In this document: positions 8,105 through 15,301 of the stretch, piece by piece
How positions within the stretch are numbered: the stretch's first letter is position 1
Layout of the letters: each line of letters starts with the position of its first letter
Origin: Pontixanthobacter aestiaquae
Lineage (GTDB): Bacteria > Pseudomonadota > Alphaproteobacteria > Sphingomonadales > Sphingomonadaceae
NCBI RefSeq assembly: GCF_009827455.1
Contig: NZ_WTYZ01000001.1
Span: 1,807,001-1,871,000, forward strand
Length of the DNA: 64,000 nt
Reading direction: 5' to 3'
Position numbers and translations under genes: made by a program
Notes under the pieces: generated by a model
The model's input: only the letters and a program-made list of their open reading frames with translations
What the model was told of the DNA's origin: nothing
The model's database searches: none

Positions 8105-9433
8105 ATGTTCAAAAAAATTCTGGCAACCGGTGCCGCGCTGGTGGCACTCTCTTCTTCGGTGCAGGCCAACGAACTACGCGAAGCTGTTACCGGCGATATG
8201 CCAGATTTGATGGAGCTTTATCGCGACCTTCACGCGAATCCCGAACTGAGTTTCCAAGAGGTGGAAACCGCAGCAAAACTGGCCAAGCGGGTCCGCGCAA
8301 TGGGCTTTGAGGTCACCGAGCAGGTCGGCCAAACAGGCGTGGTTGCCGTTATGCGCAATGGCGAGGGCCCAATAGTTATGCTGCGCGCAGATATGGATGG
8401 TCTGCCAGTCGTCGAGCAAACCGGGCTTCCCTTCGCATCCAAACGGACTGCTATTCCTGCATCAGGCGTTGAAACGGGCGTAATGCACGCCTGCGGTCAC
8501 GACACCCATATGACCGCATGGATCGGCGCTGCGCAGCTGTTGAGCGAACGCAAGGATGAATGGTCCGGTACATTGGTGATGATTCTTCAGCCCGCGGAAG
8601 AGCTTGGTGAAGGAGCTTTGGCAATGCTGGAAGATGGCCTGTTCGAACGCTTTCCCAAACCTGACTACGTCCTTGGCTTTCACGACGCTGCACAATTTCC
8701 GGCAGGGATGATCGGCTATTCACCAGGTTTCGCACTGGCGAATGTCGATAGCGTCGACATCACTATTCCCGGCATCGGCGGTCACGGCGCATATCCGCAT
8801 ACGACAAAAGACCCGGTAGTGCTCGGTAGCGCGATCGTAATGAAGCTGCAGACGCTTGTAAGCCGGGAGAGCAGCCCGCTGGATCCGGCAGTAGTCACGG
8901 TTGGCAGTTTTCGGGCAGGTGCCAAGCACAACATCATTTCAGATGAGGCCAAGCTGCAAATCACGGTGCGTTCCTACACGGACGAATCGCGCAAGCTGCT
9001 GCTCGACGGCATTGCCCGGATCGCAAAAGGCGAGGCGATTGCGGCGGGCATGCCCGAGGACAAGATGCCGACCGTGACTGTGCAGGATCCTTATACCCCG
9101 GCGACTTACAACTCGCCTGAGTTCACCGAAGAGGTCATGGCTGGATTTCGAGAGCGTTTTGGTGAAGAGCGTGTGAGGAAAGTTCCTTCGGTTATGGGCG
9201 GCGAGGATTTCGGTCAGTATCTGCGCGCCGATCCTGACAATATCAAATCGCTGATTTTCTGGGTTGGCGGAGTTCCGGCCGAGGATTTCGCCAAGGCTCA
9301 AGCTGGCGAGGTGGATTTACCGTCACTGCACAGTCCGTTCTGGGCGCCCGATGCTGAGAAGATCGTCTCTACTGCGACCGAAGCAATGACGGCGGCTACG
9401 CTGGATATTCTGGCACCAAAGATGGGCGGGTAG
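8105..9433 (+). CDS. Exported M20 family amidohydrolase (hippurate/IAA-amide hydrolase type)
   Basis: A 442-aa zinc-dependent amidohydrolase with a cleavable signal peptide (MFKKILATGAALVALSSSVQA, cleavage after about residue 21), so likely periplasmic. Metal-binding and catalytic positions of the peptidase M20D group are present: RADMDGLP (94-101), MHACGHDTH (127-135), QPAEE with the general base (162-166), and the C-terminal GGEDFGQY. Relatives release amino acids from N-acyl conjugates such as hippurate. GGGAGAGAGAG precedes the ATG. It follows the SLC13 transporter by 41 bp, suggesting that the hydrolase and transporter are co-expressed, perhaps to take up the products. Confidence 0.9.
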   Translation: MFKKILATGAALVALSSSVQANELREAVTGDMPDLMELYRDLHANPELSFQEVETAAKLAKRVRAMGFEVTEQVGQTGVVAVMRNGEGPIVMLRADMDGLPVVEQTGLPFASKRTAIPASGVETGVMHACGHDTHMTAWIGAAQLLSERKDEWSGTLVMILQPAEELGEGALAMLEDGLFERFPKPDYVLGFHDAAQFPAGMIGYSPGFALANVDSVDITIPGIGGHGAYPHTTKDPVVLGSAIVMKLQTLVSRESSPLDPAVVTVGSFRAGAKHNIISDEAKLQITVRSYTDESRKLLLDGIARIAKGEAIAAGMPEDKMPTVTVQDPYTPATYNSPEFTEEVMAGFRERFGEERVRKVPSVMGGEDFGQYLRADPDNIKSLIFWVGGVPAEDFAKAQAGEVDLPSLHSPFWAPDAEKIVSTATEAMTAATLDILAPKMGG

Positions 9434-9439
9434 TGAGCG

Positions 9440-9961
9440 TCAGTAGTCGGCGCTCTGGCCGCTTCGACCTGAGCGGCGAAGCGATTCTGCGCTGGAGTTT
9501 TTGACAACGCTTTCGCTGACGATTGGACTTACGCCATTGTTTAACTTGGCGAGAATTTCCGTTTTTTCATTGTCGGAAAGGGCTAGGAACTGTTCTTTGG
9601 TCAACCCTAATTGTGCGAGTTGTTCGTCAGTTATGGATTTGACCAGTTTGGCATAACGCTGCGTTTCGTGGCTACTGCCTGTCGCAAAGCCTGTTCCATA
9701 GATATTCTGTCCGACATCGCTGTAGAACCCGGCCAGTCCGGGTGAGGGTCCGCCCGCATTGGCGTTGCGGATCACAAGCTTTGGGGTGCCAAGATCGACC
9801 TCCTCCACATATTCCTGAGCAGCGACCGCTGTTTCAGTAACTATGGCGCGTTTTTCGCCGTCGGCAAACAGCGCGATTGCCGCGGTCAACGCGACTGTGA
9901 CAATTGCGAAGTGGCGATACATTTTTGCATCGAACACTATCATGGATTGGGAACGTGCCAT
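9440..9961 (-). CDS. Membrane-anchored or exported hypothetical protein
   Basis: A 173-aa protein with no recognised family. Residues ~14-33 (YRHFAIVTVALTAAIALFA) form one hydrophobic segment near the N-terminus, a signal anchor or signal peptide. The rest is soluble, with a region rich in Gly and Ser, then a helical stretch (SITDEQLAQLGLTKEQFLALSDNEKTEI) and a basic, serine-rich tail. The ATG at 9961 was chosen; a GTG two codons upstream is also possible. It is convergent with the M20 hydrolase (6-bp gap). Function unknown. Confidence 0.65.
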   Translation of the reverse strand: MARSQSMIVFDAKMYRHFAIVTVALTAAIALFADGEKRAIVTETAVAAQEYVEEVDLGTPKLVIRNANAGGPSPGLAGFYSDVGQNIYGTGFATGSSHETQRYAKLVKSITDEQLAQLGLTKEQFLALSDNEKTEILAKLNNGVSPIVSESVVKNSSAESLRRSGRSGQSADY

Positions 9962-9985
9962 TCTCACGCCTTAGCTAAGAGACGT

Positions 9986-10011
9986 TAACCACGTGCCATA
10001 CGACGTGGTTA
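9986..10011. repeat. 9-bp perfect inverted repeat upstream of the 173-aa gene
   Basis: TAACCACGT (9986-9994) and ACGTGGTTA (10003-10011) form a perfect 9-bp dyad with an 8-nt spacer, 25 bp upstream of the minus-strand ATG at 9961. There is no T-run on either side, so it is more likely an operator or an mRNA leader hairpin than a terminator. Confidence 0.5.
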
Positions 10012-10047
10012 GCAAACCGTTGCCGCGACTGTGCTGCAGATGCATTT

Positions 10048-10080
10048 ACGGCCGCCGGGGCAGGGAACCCCGACGGCCGT
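10048..10080. terminator. Strong GC-rich hairpin downstream of the 57-aa gene
   Basis: Two 13-nt arms (10048-10060 and 10068-10080) pair along their whole length with one C-A mismatch, around a 7-nt loop CAGGGAA. It lies 31 bp past the stop of the minus-strand 57-aa gene, where a terminator for the aceA transcript would be expected. No clear T-run follows on the minus strand (TAAATGC), so it may instead protect the 3' end of the mRNA. Confidence 0.5.
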
Positions 10081-10111
10081 ATTCTCCTCCCCAGGAGACC
10101 TTTATATCGGT

Positions 10112-10285
10112 TTAGCTGTACGTACCGAGCCGGTGGTGCAGAGCGTTGATTTTCGCGAGCTCTTCGCGGTCATCAGTGGTCTTGGCATGGCTGGCCAATG
10201 CGGTCCGGAGCAGACGGAAATCTGCTGTCGAAAGCAATGCACGGGCGCGACCCGGTTCAGTCGGCTTAGTTTCTGTATCGGTCAT
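10112..10285 (-). CDS. Small protein (57 aa) encoded directly behind isocitrate lyase
   Basis: A short gene reading MTDTETKPTEPGRARALLST... and ending ...HHRLGTYS. AAGGAGAG precedes the ATG at the ideal distance, and it begins 30 bp after the stop of aceA on the same strand, so it is very probably translated from the aceA transcript. The product is a soluble, charged, mostly helical peptide with no signal sequence or cysteines. I do not recognise a family. The operon position suggests a role in, or regulation of, the glyoxylate shunt, but that is inference. A strong hairpin follows it. Confidence 0.75.
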   Translation of the reverse strand: MTDTETKPTEPGRARALLSTADFRLLRTALASHAKTTDDREELAKINALHHRLGTYS

Positions 10286-10315
10286 GGATTCTCTCCTTGA
10301 AATTCCGAGCGGCGA

Positions 10316-11914
10316 TTATGCAGCCGCGAACTGGTTCATTGTGTTATTGGCACCGCCAGCTTTGAGGGCTGCTTCACCGGCAAAGGCTTCTTTGTGATCG
10401 TCACCAATATCGCTGCCTGACATATTCTGGTGCTTCACGCAGGCTATACCCTCGCGGATTTCCTTGCGTTGGACGCCTTTGACGTAGCCGAGCATACCTT
10501 CGTCGCCAAAATATTCTTTGGCGAGATTGTCAGTGCTGAGCGCCGCCGTGTGATAAGTCGGCAGAGTAATCAGGTGGTGGAAAATACCGGCCTGAGCAGC
10601 GGCATCGCGCTGGAAGGTGCGGATTTTCTCATCAGCTTCAATGGCCAGATCGGTGTCGTCATAATCGACACTCATCAGACCATCGCGGTCGTAACCCGAC
10701 ACATCCTTGCCGGCTTCAGCCCATGTATCATAGACTTGCTGGCGGAAGTTGAGTGTCCAGTTGAAGCTTGGCGAGTTGTTATACACCAATTTCGCATTGG
10801 GGATCACTTCACGGATGCGGTCAACCATACCGCCGATCTGGCCGATATGCGGCTTCTCGGTTTCGATCCATAGCAGGTCTGCACCGTTCTGGAGCGAGGT
10901 GATGCTGTCGAGTACACAACGATCTTCGCCGGTTCCCGCGCGGAACTGGAACAGGTTCGATGGCAGCCTCTTCGGACGAAGCAGCTTGCCCTCGCGGCTC
11001 AGGAACACATCGCCGTTCTGAATGTCCGACGGATCGATCTCTTCGCAATCGAGGAAGCTGTTATATTGGTCGCCTAGGTCGCCCTCTTCCTTGGTAACTG
11101 CGATTTGTTTGGTAAGACCAGCGCCGAGCGAGTCTGTTCGGGCAACGATGATGCCGTCTTCCACGCCAAGTTCAAGAAACGCGTAACGGATTGCACGGAT
11201 CTTCTGGAGGAAGTCCTCGTGCGGAACGGTAACCTTGCCGTCCTGGTGGCCGCATTGCTTCTCGTCCGAAACCTGATTTTCGATTTGTAGCGCGCAGGCA
11301 CCCGCTTCGATCATTTTCTTGGCGAGCAGGTATGTCGCCTCGGCATTGCCGAAACCAGCATCGATATCGGCGATGATGGGAACCACATGAGTCTCGTAAT
11401 TGTCAATTGCGTGCTCGATACGCTTTGCTTCGACTTCATCACCAGCGTCGCGGGCGGCGTCCAATTCCTTGAACATTCCGCCCAGCTCCCGCGCATCAGC
11501 CTGCTTAAGGAAGGTATAAAGTTCCTCGATCAGCGCCGGAACGCTGGTCTTTTCATGCATCGACTGGTCGGGCAGGGGGCCAAACTCGCTGCGAAGCGCG
11601 GCGACCATCCAGCCAGAAAGATAGAGGTAACGCTGTTTCGTGCTGCCGAAGTGTTTCTTGATTGAAATCATCTTCTGCTGGGCGATAAAGCCATGCCAGC
11701 AACCCAGCGACTGGGTGTAGTTCGCTGGATCGGCATCATAAGCGTCCATGTCGTCGCGCATAATTTTCGCGGTGTACTTCGCGATATCGATGCCGGTATT
11801 GAAGCGGTTTTGCAGCTGCATGCGTGCCGCAGTTTCAGCATCGATAGCGTTCCACGGCGAGCCTGCGCCGTTGATGGTTTCGTTCAATGCGCCAATTTTG
11901 GCTTGGTAAGTCAT
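10316..11914 (-). CDS. aceA: Isocitrate lyase, long form
   Basis: A 532-aa isocitrate lyase that splits isocitrate into succinate and glyoxylate, the first step of the glyoxylate bypass needed for growth on acetate and fatty acids. It is longer than the ~430-aa enterobacterial enzyme, as in the long bacterial/eukaryote-like group. The catalytic loop KQCGH (219-223, Cys221) replaces the more common KKCGH, and the metal-binding DIDAGFGN is at 183-190. The divergent neighbour is a ScfR/RamB-type regulator, and paired TTACAA/TTGTAA sites lie between the two genes, so induction by fatty-acyl or acetate metabolism is likely. Malate synthase is not in the window. Confidence 0.96.
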   Translation of the reverse strand: MTYQAKIGALNETINGAGSPWNAIDAETAARMQLQNRFNTGIDIAKYTAKIMRDDMDAYDADPANYTQSLGCWHGFIAQQKMISIKKHFGSTKQRYLYLSGWMVAALRSEFGPLPDQSMHEKTSVPALIEELYTFLKQADARELGGMFKELDAARDAGDEVEAKRIEHAIDNYETHVVPIIADIDAGFGNAEATYLLAKKMIEAGACALQIENQVSDEKQCGHQDGKVTVPHEDFLQKIRAIRYAFLELGVEDGIIVARTDSLGAGLTKQIAVTKEEGDLGDQYNSFLDCEEIDPSDIQNGDVFLSREGKLLRPKRLPSNLFQFRAGTGEDRCVLDSITSLQNGADLLWIETEKPHIGQIGGMVDRIREVIPNAKLVYNNSPSFNWTLNFRQQVYDTWAEAGKDVSGYDRDGLMSVDYDDTDLAIEADEKIRTFQRDAAAQAGIFHHLITLPTYHTAALSTDNLAKEYFGDEGMLGYVKGVQRKEIREGIACVKHQNMSGSDIGDDHKEAFAGEAALKAGGANNTMNQFAAA

Positions 11915-11989
11915 AGTGATTCTCCAATGGGGAGGCAGAAGGCCTTGACCACGCTTTTGGAAGCATAGTGTGCAATTTCACAGAGAAAC

Positions 11990-12059
11990 TTACAAAAGAT
12001 CTTGTCTGACCGAACGAGTAATGGCATGTGAATCTGTAATGTTGTAAAGAAAGTTACAA
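11990..12059. promoter_or_regulatory. Candidate operator region between aceA and its divergent regulator
   Basis: Two near-identical direct repeats occur in the 146-bp divergent gap: AGAAACTTACAAAA ending at 11997 and AGAAAGTTACAAAA ending at 12061. TTACAA is at 11990-11995 and 12054-12059, and TTGTAA at 12042-12047 makes a dyad with the second copy (TTGTAA-N6-TTACAA). The second site touches the ATG of the regulator, which has only a weak ribosome-binding site, consistent with autorepression. RamB-type regulators bind short AT-rich palindromes at aceA promoters; that this regulator binds here is inference. Confidence 0.55.
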
Positions 12060-12060
12060 A

Positions 12061-13443
12061 ATGACCGATGGTGCGCTATTCGCCGGGCCGGCAATACGGC
12101 GGCTTCGAAAGAAGGAAGGGCTTACCCAAGCCGCCATGGCCACGCGTTTGTCTATATCCGCGAGCTACCTCAATCTCATCGAGCGAAACCAGCGGCCCTT
12201 ATCGGCGCGGGTGGTCTTTCAAGTCGTTGACCAGTTCGATTTCGATCCGCGCCGTCTGCGCGAGCACGAGTCCATTGGCGGAGTAGATGGTCTGGCCCGG
12301 CGTTTTGCCGATGAGCGATTTTCAGATTTTGAAATTGATCGTGATGAAATTGCCGAGTTCCTTGCCGCTGCCCCGCAAGCCGCCGCCGCCTTTGCGCGGC
12401 TCTATGATAGTGCGGGGGCGGGCGCCGCGGTAGGTGAGGACCCGATTGCTCAGGCCCGTTTCGAAATTGAACGCTGGCGCAATCACTATGCCGATCTGGA
12501 TATGCTGGCGGAAAAGCTCGCCGATGAAGTCCGGTTGTCGCATAGCGATCCCGGTGTCGGTCTTGCAGAGCGATTGAGAGAAAAACATCAACTCGCCATT
12601 CGTATCCTGCCGCGGGAAATCATGCCCGATGCAATCCGCCGGCTCGATCTGCACGCGCGCCAACTCCAATTGTCGGAAATGCTCACGCCCGCATCGCGCA
12701 ACTTCCAGATTGCCAGTCAGATTGGCCAGCTGGAGTATCAGAAAGAGATCAGCAGTGTCGCCGCCGGCGCACAGTTCTCCGACGAAGCGGCACGCAAGCT
12801 GTTCGAGCGGCATTTGGTAGGCTATTTCGCAGCAGCCTTGCTCATGCCCTATTCCCGTTTTTTGCGGGCATGCGAGGCGACAAACTATGATCTACCGATC
12901 CTGCGCAGGCGGTTTGGCGTCAGTTTTGAGCAATTGGGCCATCGGCTCACCACGCTTCAGCGAGTGGGCCAACGCGGCCTGCCATTTTTCATGGCGCGCC
13001 TCGATCGGGCAGGACAATTCTCAAAGAGGTTTGCCGGAGCCAGCGCGGCGACTTTACTCGAAAGCGAAATGAGTTGCCCGTTATGGGTCGCAAACCATGC
13101 TTTCGAGCGTCCTGGCCATCTTTGTGTACAGGCCGTCGTTGCGCAGGGTGTCGACGCCGGGCCGGACCATTGGTTTACGATTTCCAGAACCGTCGAAGGC
13201 AGCGGAGCTAGCGGGGAAGCACGGTTCGTACTCGTGTTGGGTTTGGAAGCGAAACTTGCGGCAGATCTGGCGCAGGCGAGAGGGGTGAATTTGGCCGTTG
13301 AAGATGCTGATCCGATAGGGCTGGGCTGCGCGCGGTGCCATAGGCCGGGCTGTACGCAGCGTTCCTTACCGCCCCGGGGTGCACAGCTCAGTTTTGATAA
13401 TATTGTGCGCGGTGTTACGCCGTTTCAATTCGGTCGGGATTAG
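12061..13443 (+). CDS. XRE-family regulator of the ScfR/RamB type (short-chain fatty-acyl regulator)
   Basis: A 460-aa transcription factor. An N-terminal XRE helix-turn-helix spans about residues 8-62 (RRLRKKEGLTQAAMATRLSI...YLNLIERNQRPLS), a middle region resembles the IrrE/ImmA-associated domain but lacks a clear HExxH, and the C-terminal DUF2083-like sensor ends with a cysteine cluster CARCHRPGC (Cys423, Cys426, Cys431) that could bind a metal. Relatives (RamB, ScfR) control acetate, propionate and glyoxylate-cycle genes. It is transcribed away from isocitrate lyase, its likely target. The start cannot lie much later, since the helix-turn-helix begins within ten residues. Confidence 0.88.
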   Translation: MTDGALFAGPAIRRLRKKEGLTQAAMATRLSISASYLNLIERNQRPLSARVVFQVVDQFDFDPRRLREHESIGGVDGLARRFADERFSDFEIDRDEIAEFLAAAPQAAAAFARLYDSAGAGAAVGEDPIAQARFEIERWRNHYADLDMLAEKLADEVRLSHSDPGVGLAERLREKHQLAIRILPREIMPDAIRRLDLHARQLQLSEMLTPASRNFQIASQIGQLEYQKEISSVAAGAQFSDEAARKLFERHLVGYFAAALLMPYSRFLRACEATNYDLPILRRRFGVSFEQLGHRLTTLQRVGQRGLPFFMARLDRAGQFSKRFAGASAATLLESEMSCPLWVANHAFERPGHLCVQAVVAQGVDAGPDHWFTISRTVEGSGASGEARFVLVLGLEAKLAADLAQARGVNLAVEDADPIGLGCARCHRPGCTQRSLPPRGAQLSFDNIVRGVTPFQFGRD

Positions 13444-13509
13444 AGATTCGCGATAGTTTTTTTGGAACTAGCGCCGCATAGTATCGTTTTCGCGGCATAG
13501 GAGGCATTT

Positions 13510-13794
13510 ATGACCGAAGAACGCACGACCACGACTAAAACACCTGATGGGAACACGCATACCGAAACTGTGATCCGAACTGACGAATCCGGCAGTGGGT
13601 CCAAGGGCTGGGTGTTTTTGGTTGTATTGCTGATTGCCGTAATCGCCGGAATATATTTTTTGAGCCAAATGGGTGGCGCTGAAATGGCCAAAGATGGTGC
13701 AATTGCCGATGCTGCAGAACAAGTCGGTAATGCTGCGGAGCAGGCTGGCGATGCGGTTGAGGAAGTTGCCGACACAGTGACCAACAACGAGTAG
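13510..13794 (+). CDS. Small single-pass membrane protein
   Basis: A 94-aa protein with a hydrophilic Thr/Glu-rich N-terminus (1-32), one clear transmembrane helix (~33-52, GWVFLVVLLIAVIAGIYFL) and a C-terminal amphipathic Ala/Glu helix with repeated AAEQxGxA(A/V)E units (ADAAEQVGNAAEQAGDAVEEVAD), likely a short coiled coil. AGGAGG-like TAGGAGGC precedes the ATG. No family recognised. It lies 122 bp upstream of the EpsB-type gene, too far to be sure they are co-transcribed. Confidence 0.75.
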   Translation: MTEERTTTTKTPDGNTHTETVIRTDESGSGSKGWVFLVVLLIAVIAGIYFLSQMGGAEMAKDGAIADAAEQVGNAAEQAGDAVEEVADTVTNNE

Positions 13795-13843
13795 GCCGCT
13801 TTACACCGCTATCAATGAAGACAAGCCGGGTTTTCGGACGACT

Positions 13844-13854
13844 GTAAAGTTTAC
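13844..13854. promoter_or_regulatory. Dyad GTAAA-G-TTTAC upstream of the PEP-CTERM control operon
   Basis: A perfect 11-bp dyad GTAAAGTTTAC followed by CGACA lies 62 bp before the epsB ATG. The operon encodes its own sigma54-type regulator PrsR, so this is a candidate PrsR site. I could not find a convincing GG-N10-GC (-24/-12) promoter between it and the start codon, which weakens the case. Confidence 0.4.
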
Positions 13855-13915
13855 CGACATTTCATATCTTTCCCGTAATCGGATGATCCATCGAAGGATT
13901 GCCGGACCGGGATAG

Positions 13916-15301
13916 ATGATCCGATTATTTAAACATTACATACCCAATGCAGTTATGCTGCTGGCGCTGTTTGATCTTGCCTTGCTGTTGCTAGGGGCAG
14001 AGACGGCATGGCTGCTGCGTGCATCGCAAATAGGTATGGACGCGGGCGGAATGAGCGAACGGCCTATTGCTCTGGCCGGCTTCGTGATTGTCGTATGGCT
14101 CGCGATGGTCTCGGTCGGGGTCTATGGTAGCGATGCGTTGCGGTCTATGCGTTTTGCTGCCGCGCGCCTCCTAGTCGCCATCAGTCTCGGCATTATCGCC
14201 TTATCTTTTGTCGATTTCTTGCTGCCAGGATCGACATTCTGGCGCTCGACATTGCTGTATGCGATGGGAATATCGGTGGTTCTTCTTCTGCTGAACCGCT
14301 TGCTTCTCGGTGCCTTTCTTGGCCGCGCCGCATTCCGCCGCCGGGTTATGGTTCTCGGGGCTGGCGATCGTGCTATGCGGTTAAAACGATTGGGCGAAGA
14401 GCCAGGTGCAGGCTTCTCAATCGTTTCCTTCATTGGCATGAACGAAGGCGCGCAAGTCGTCGAAGATGCGATCCCGCGCGCTGCGGTGCGCGACCTTGGC
14501 CAGTTCGTCGAAAATCTGGACGCTAGCGAAGTTGTCCTCGCTCTCGAAGAACGCCGCAATTCGCTGCCGCTCAAAGACCTGCTGCGCATGAAAACAATGG
14601 GCGTCCACATCAATGATTTCAGCAGCTTTGTCGAACGGGAAACGGGGCGGGTCGATCTGGACTCGGTCAATCCGAGCTGGCTGATCTTCTCCGACGGGTT
14701 CTCATCGGGCCGGATGTTATCGAGCGCTGCCAAGCGTGTATTCGACATTCTCGCCAGCTGCCTGCTGCTTGCGATTACTTTTCCGGTCATCGCTCTGTTT
14801 GCGCTGCTCGTGAAGCTAGATAGCAAGGGCCCCGCATTCTTCCGTCAGGAACGTGTTGGTCTCTACGGTCAGAGCTTTAACCTGGTCAAACTCCGTTCAA
14901 TGCGCACCGATGCTGAAAAAGACGGTGCAAAATGGGCAGAGAAAAACGATCCGCGCGTAACACGTCTTGGCAAGTTCATCCGCAAAGTCCGGATCGACGA
15001 GTTGCCGCAGACTTGGAGCGTGCTCAAAGGCGAAATGAGCTTCGTCGGGCCGCGTCCCGAAGTGCCCAAATTTGTTGGCGATCTGGAAGAGAAGCTGCCC
15101 TATTACGCCGAGCGTCACATGGTGAAGCCGGGCATCACCGGGTGGGCCCAAATCAACTACCCCTATGGGGCGTCGATTGAAGATTCGCGGCACAAGCTTG
15201 AATACGACCTCTATTACGCGAAGAACTACACTCCATTTCTTGATCTGCTGATTTTGCTACAAACGTTACGCGTGGTCCTGTGGCCAGAGGGTGCTCGTTG
15301 A
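13916..15301 (+). CDS. epsB: EpsB-type undecaprenyl-phosphate sugar transferase (PEP-CTERM/EPS associated)
   Basis: A 461-aa polyprenyl-phosphate hexose-1-phosphate transferase that starts a polysaccharide repeat unit on the lipid carrier. Four N-terminal membrane helices (~10-125) are followed by a cytoplasmic CoA-binding-like domain, then the bacterial sugar-transferase domain with its membrane anchor (~265-290) and catalytic signature FRQERVGL...KLRSMRTDAE...RKVRIDELPQ...SFVGPRPEVP. It matches the group found in exosortase/PEP-CTERM exopolysaccharide loci. Its TGA overlaps the ATG of prsK by one base (TGATG), showing an operon with prsK-prsR-prsT. Confidence 0.9.
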   Translation: MIRLFKHYIPNAVMLLALFDLALLLLGAETAWLLRASQIGMDAGGMSERPIALAGFVIVVWLAMVSVGVYGSDALRSMRFAAARLLVAISLGIIALSFVDFLLPGSTFWRSTLLYAMGISVVLLLLNRLLLGAFLGRAAFRRRVMVLGAGDRAMRLKRLGEEPGAGFSIVSFIGMNEGAQVVEDAIPRAAVRDLGQFVENLDASEVVLALEERRNSLPLKDLLRMKTMGVHINDFSSFVERETGRVDLDSVNPSWLIFSDGFSSGRMLSSAAKRVFDILASCLLLAITFPVIALFALLVKLDSKGPAFFRQERVGLYGQSFNLVKLRSMRTDAEKDGAKWAEKNDPRVTRLGKFIRKVRIDELPQTWSVLKGEMSFVGPRPEVPKFVGDLEEKLPYYAERHMVKPGITGWAQINYPYGASIEDSRHKLEYDLYYAKNYTPFLDLLILLQTLRVVLWPEGAR

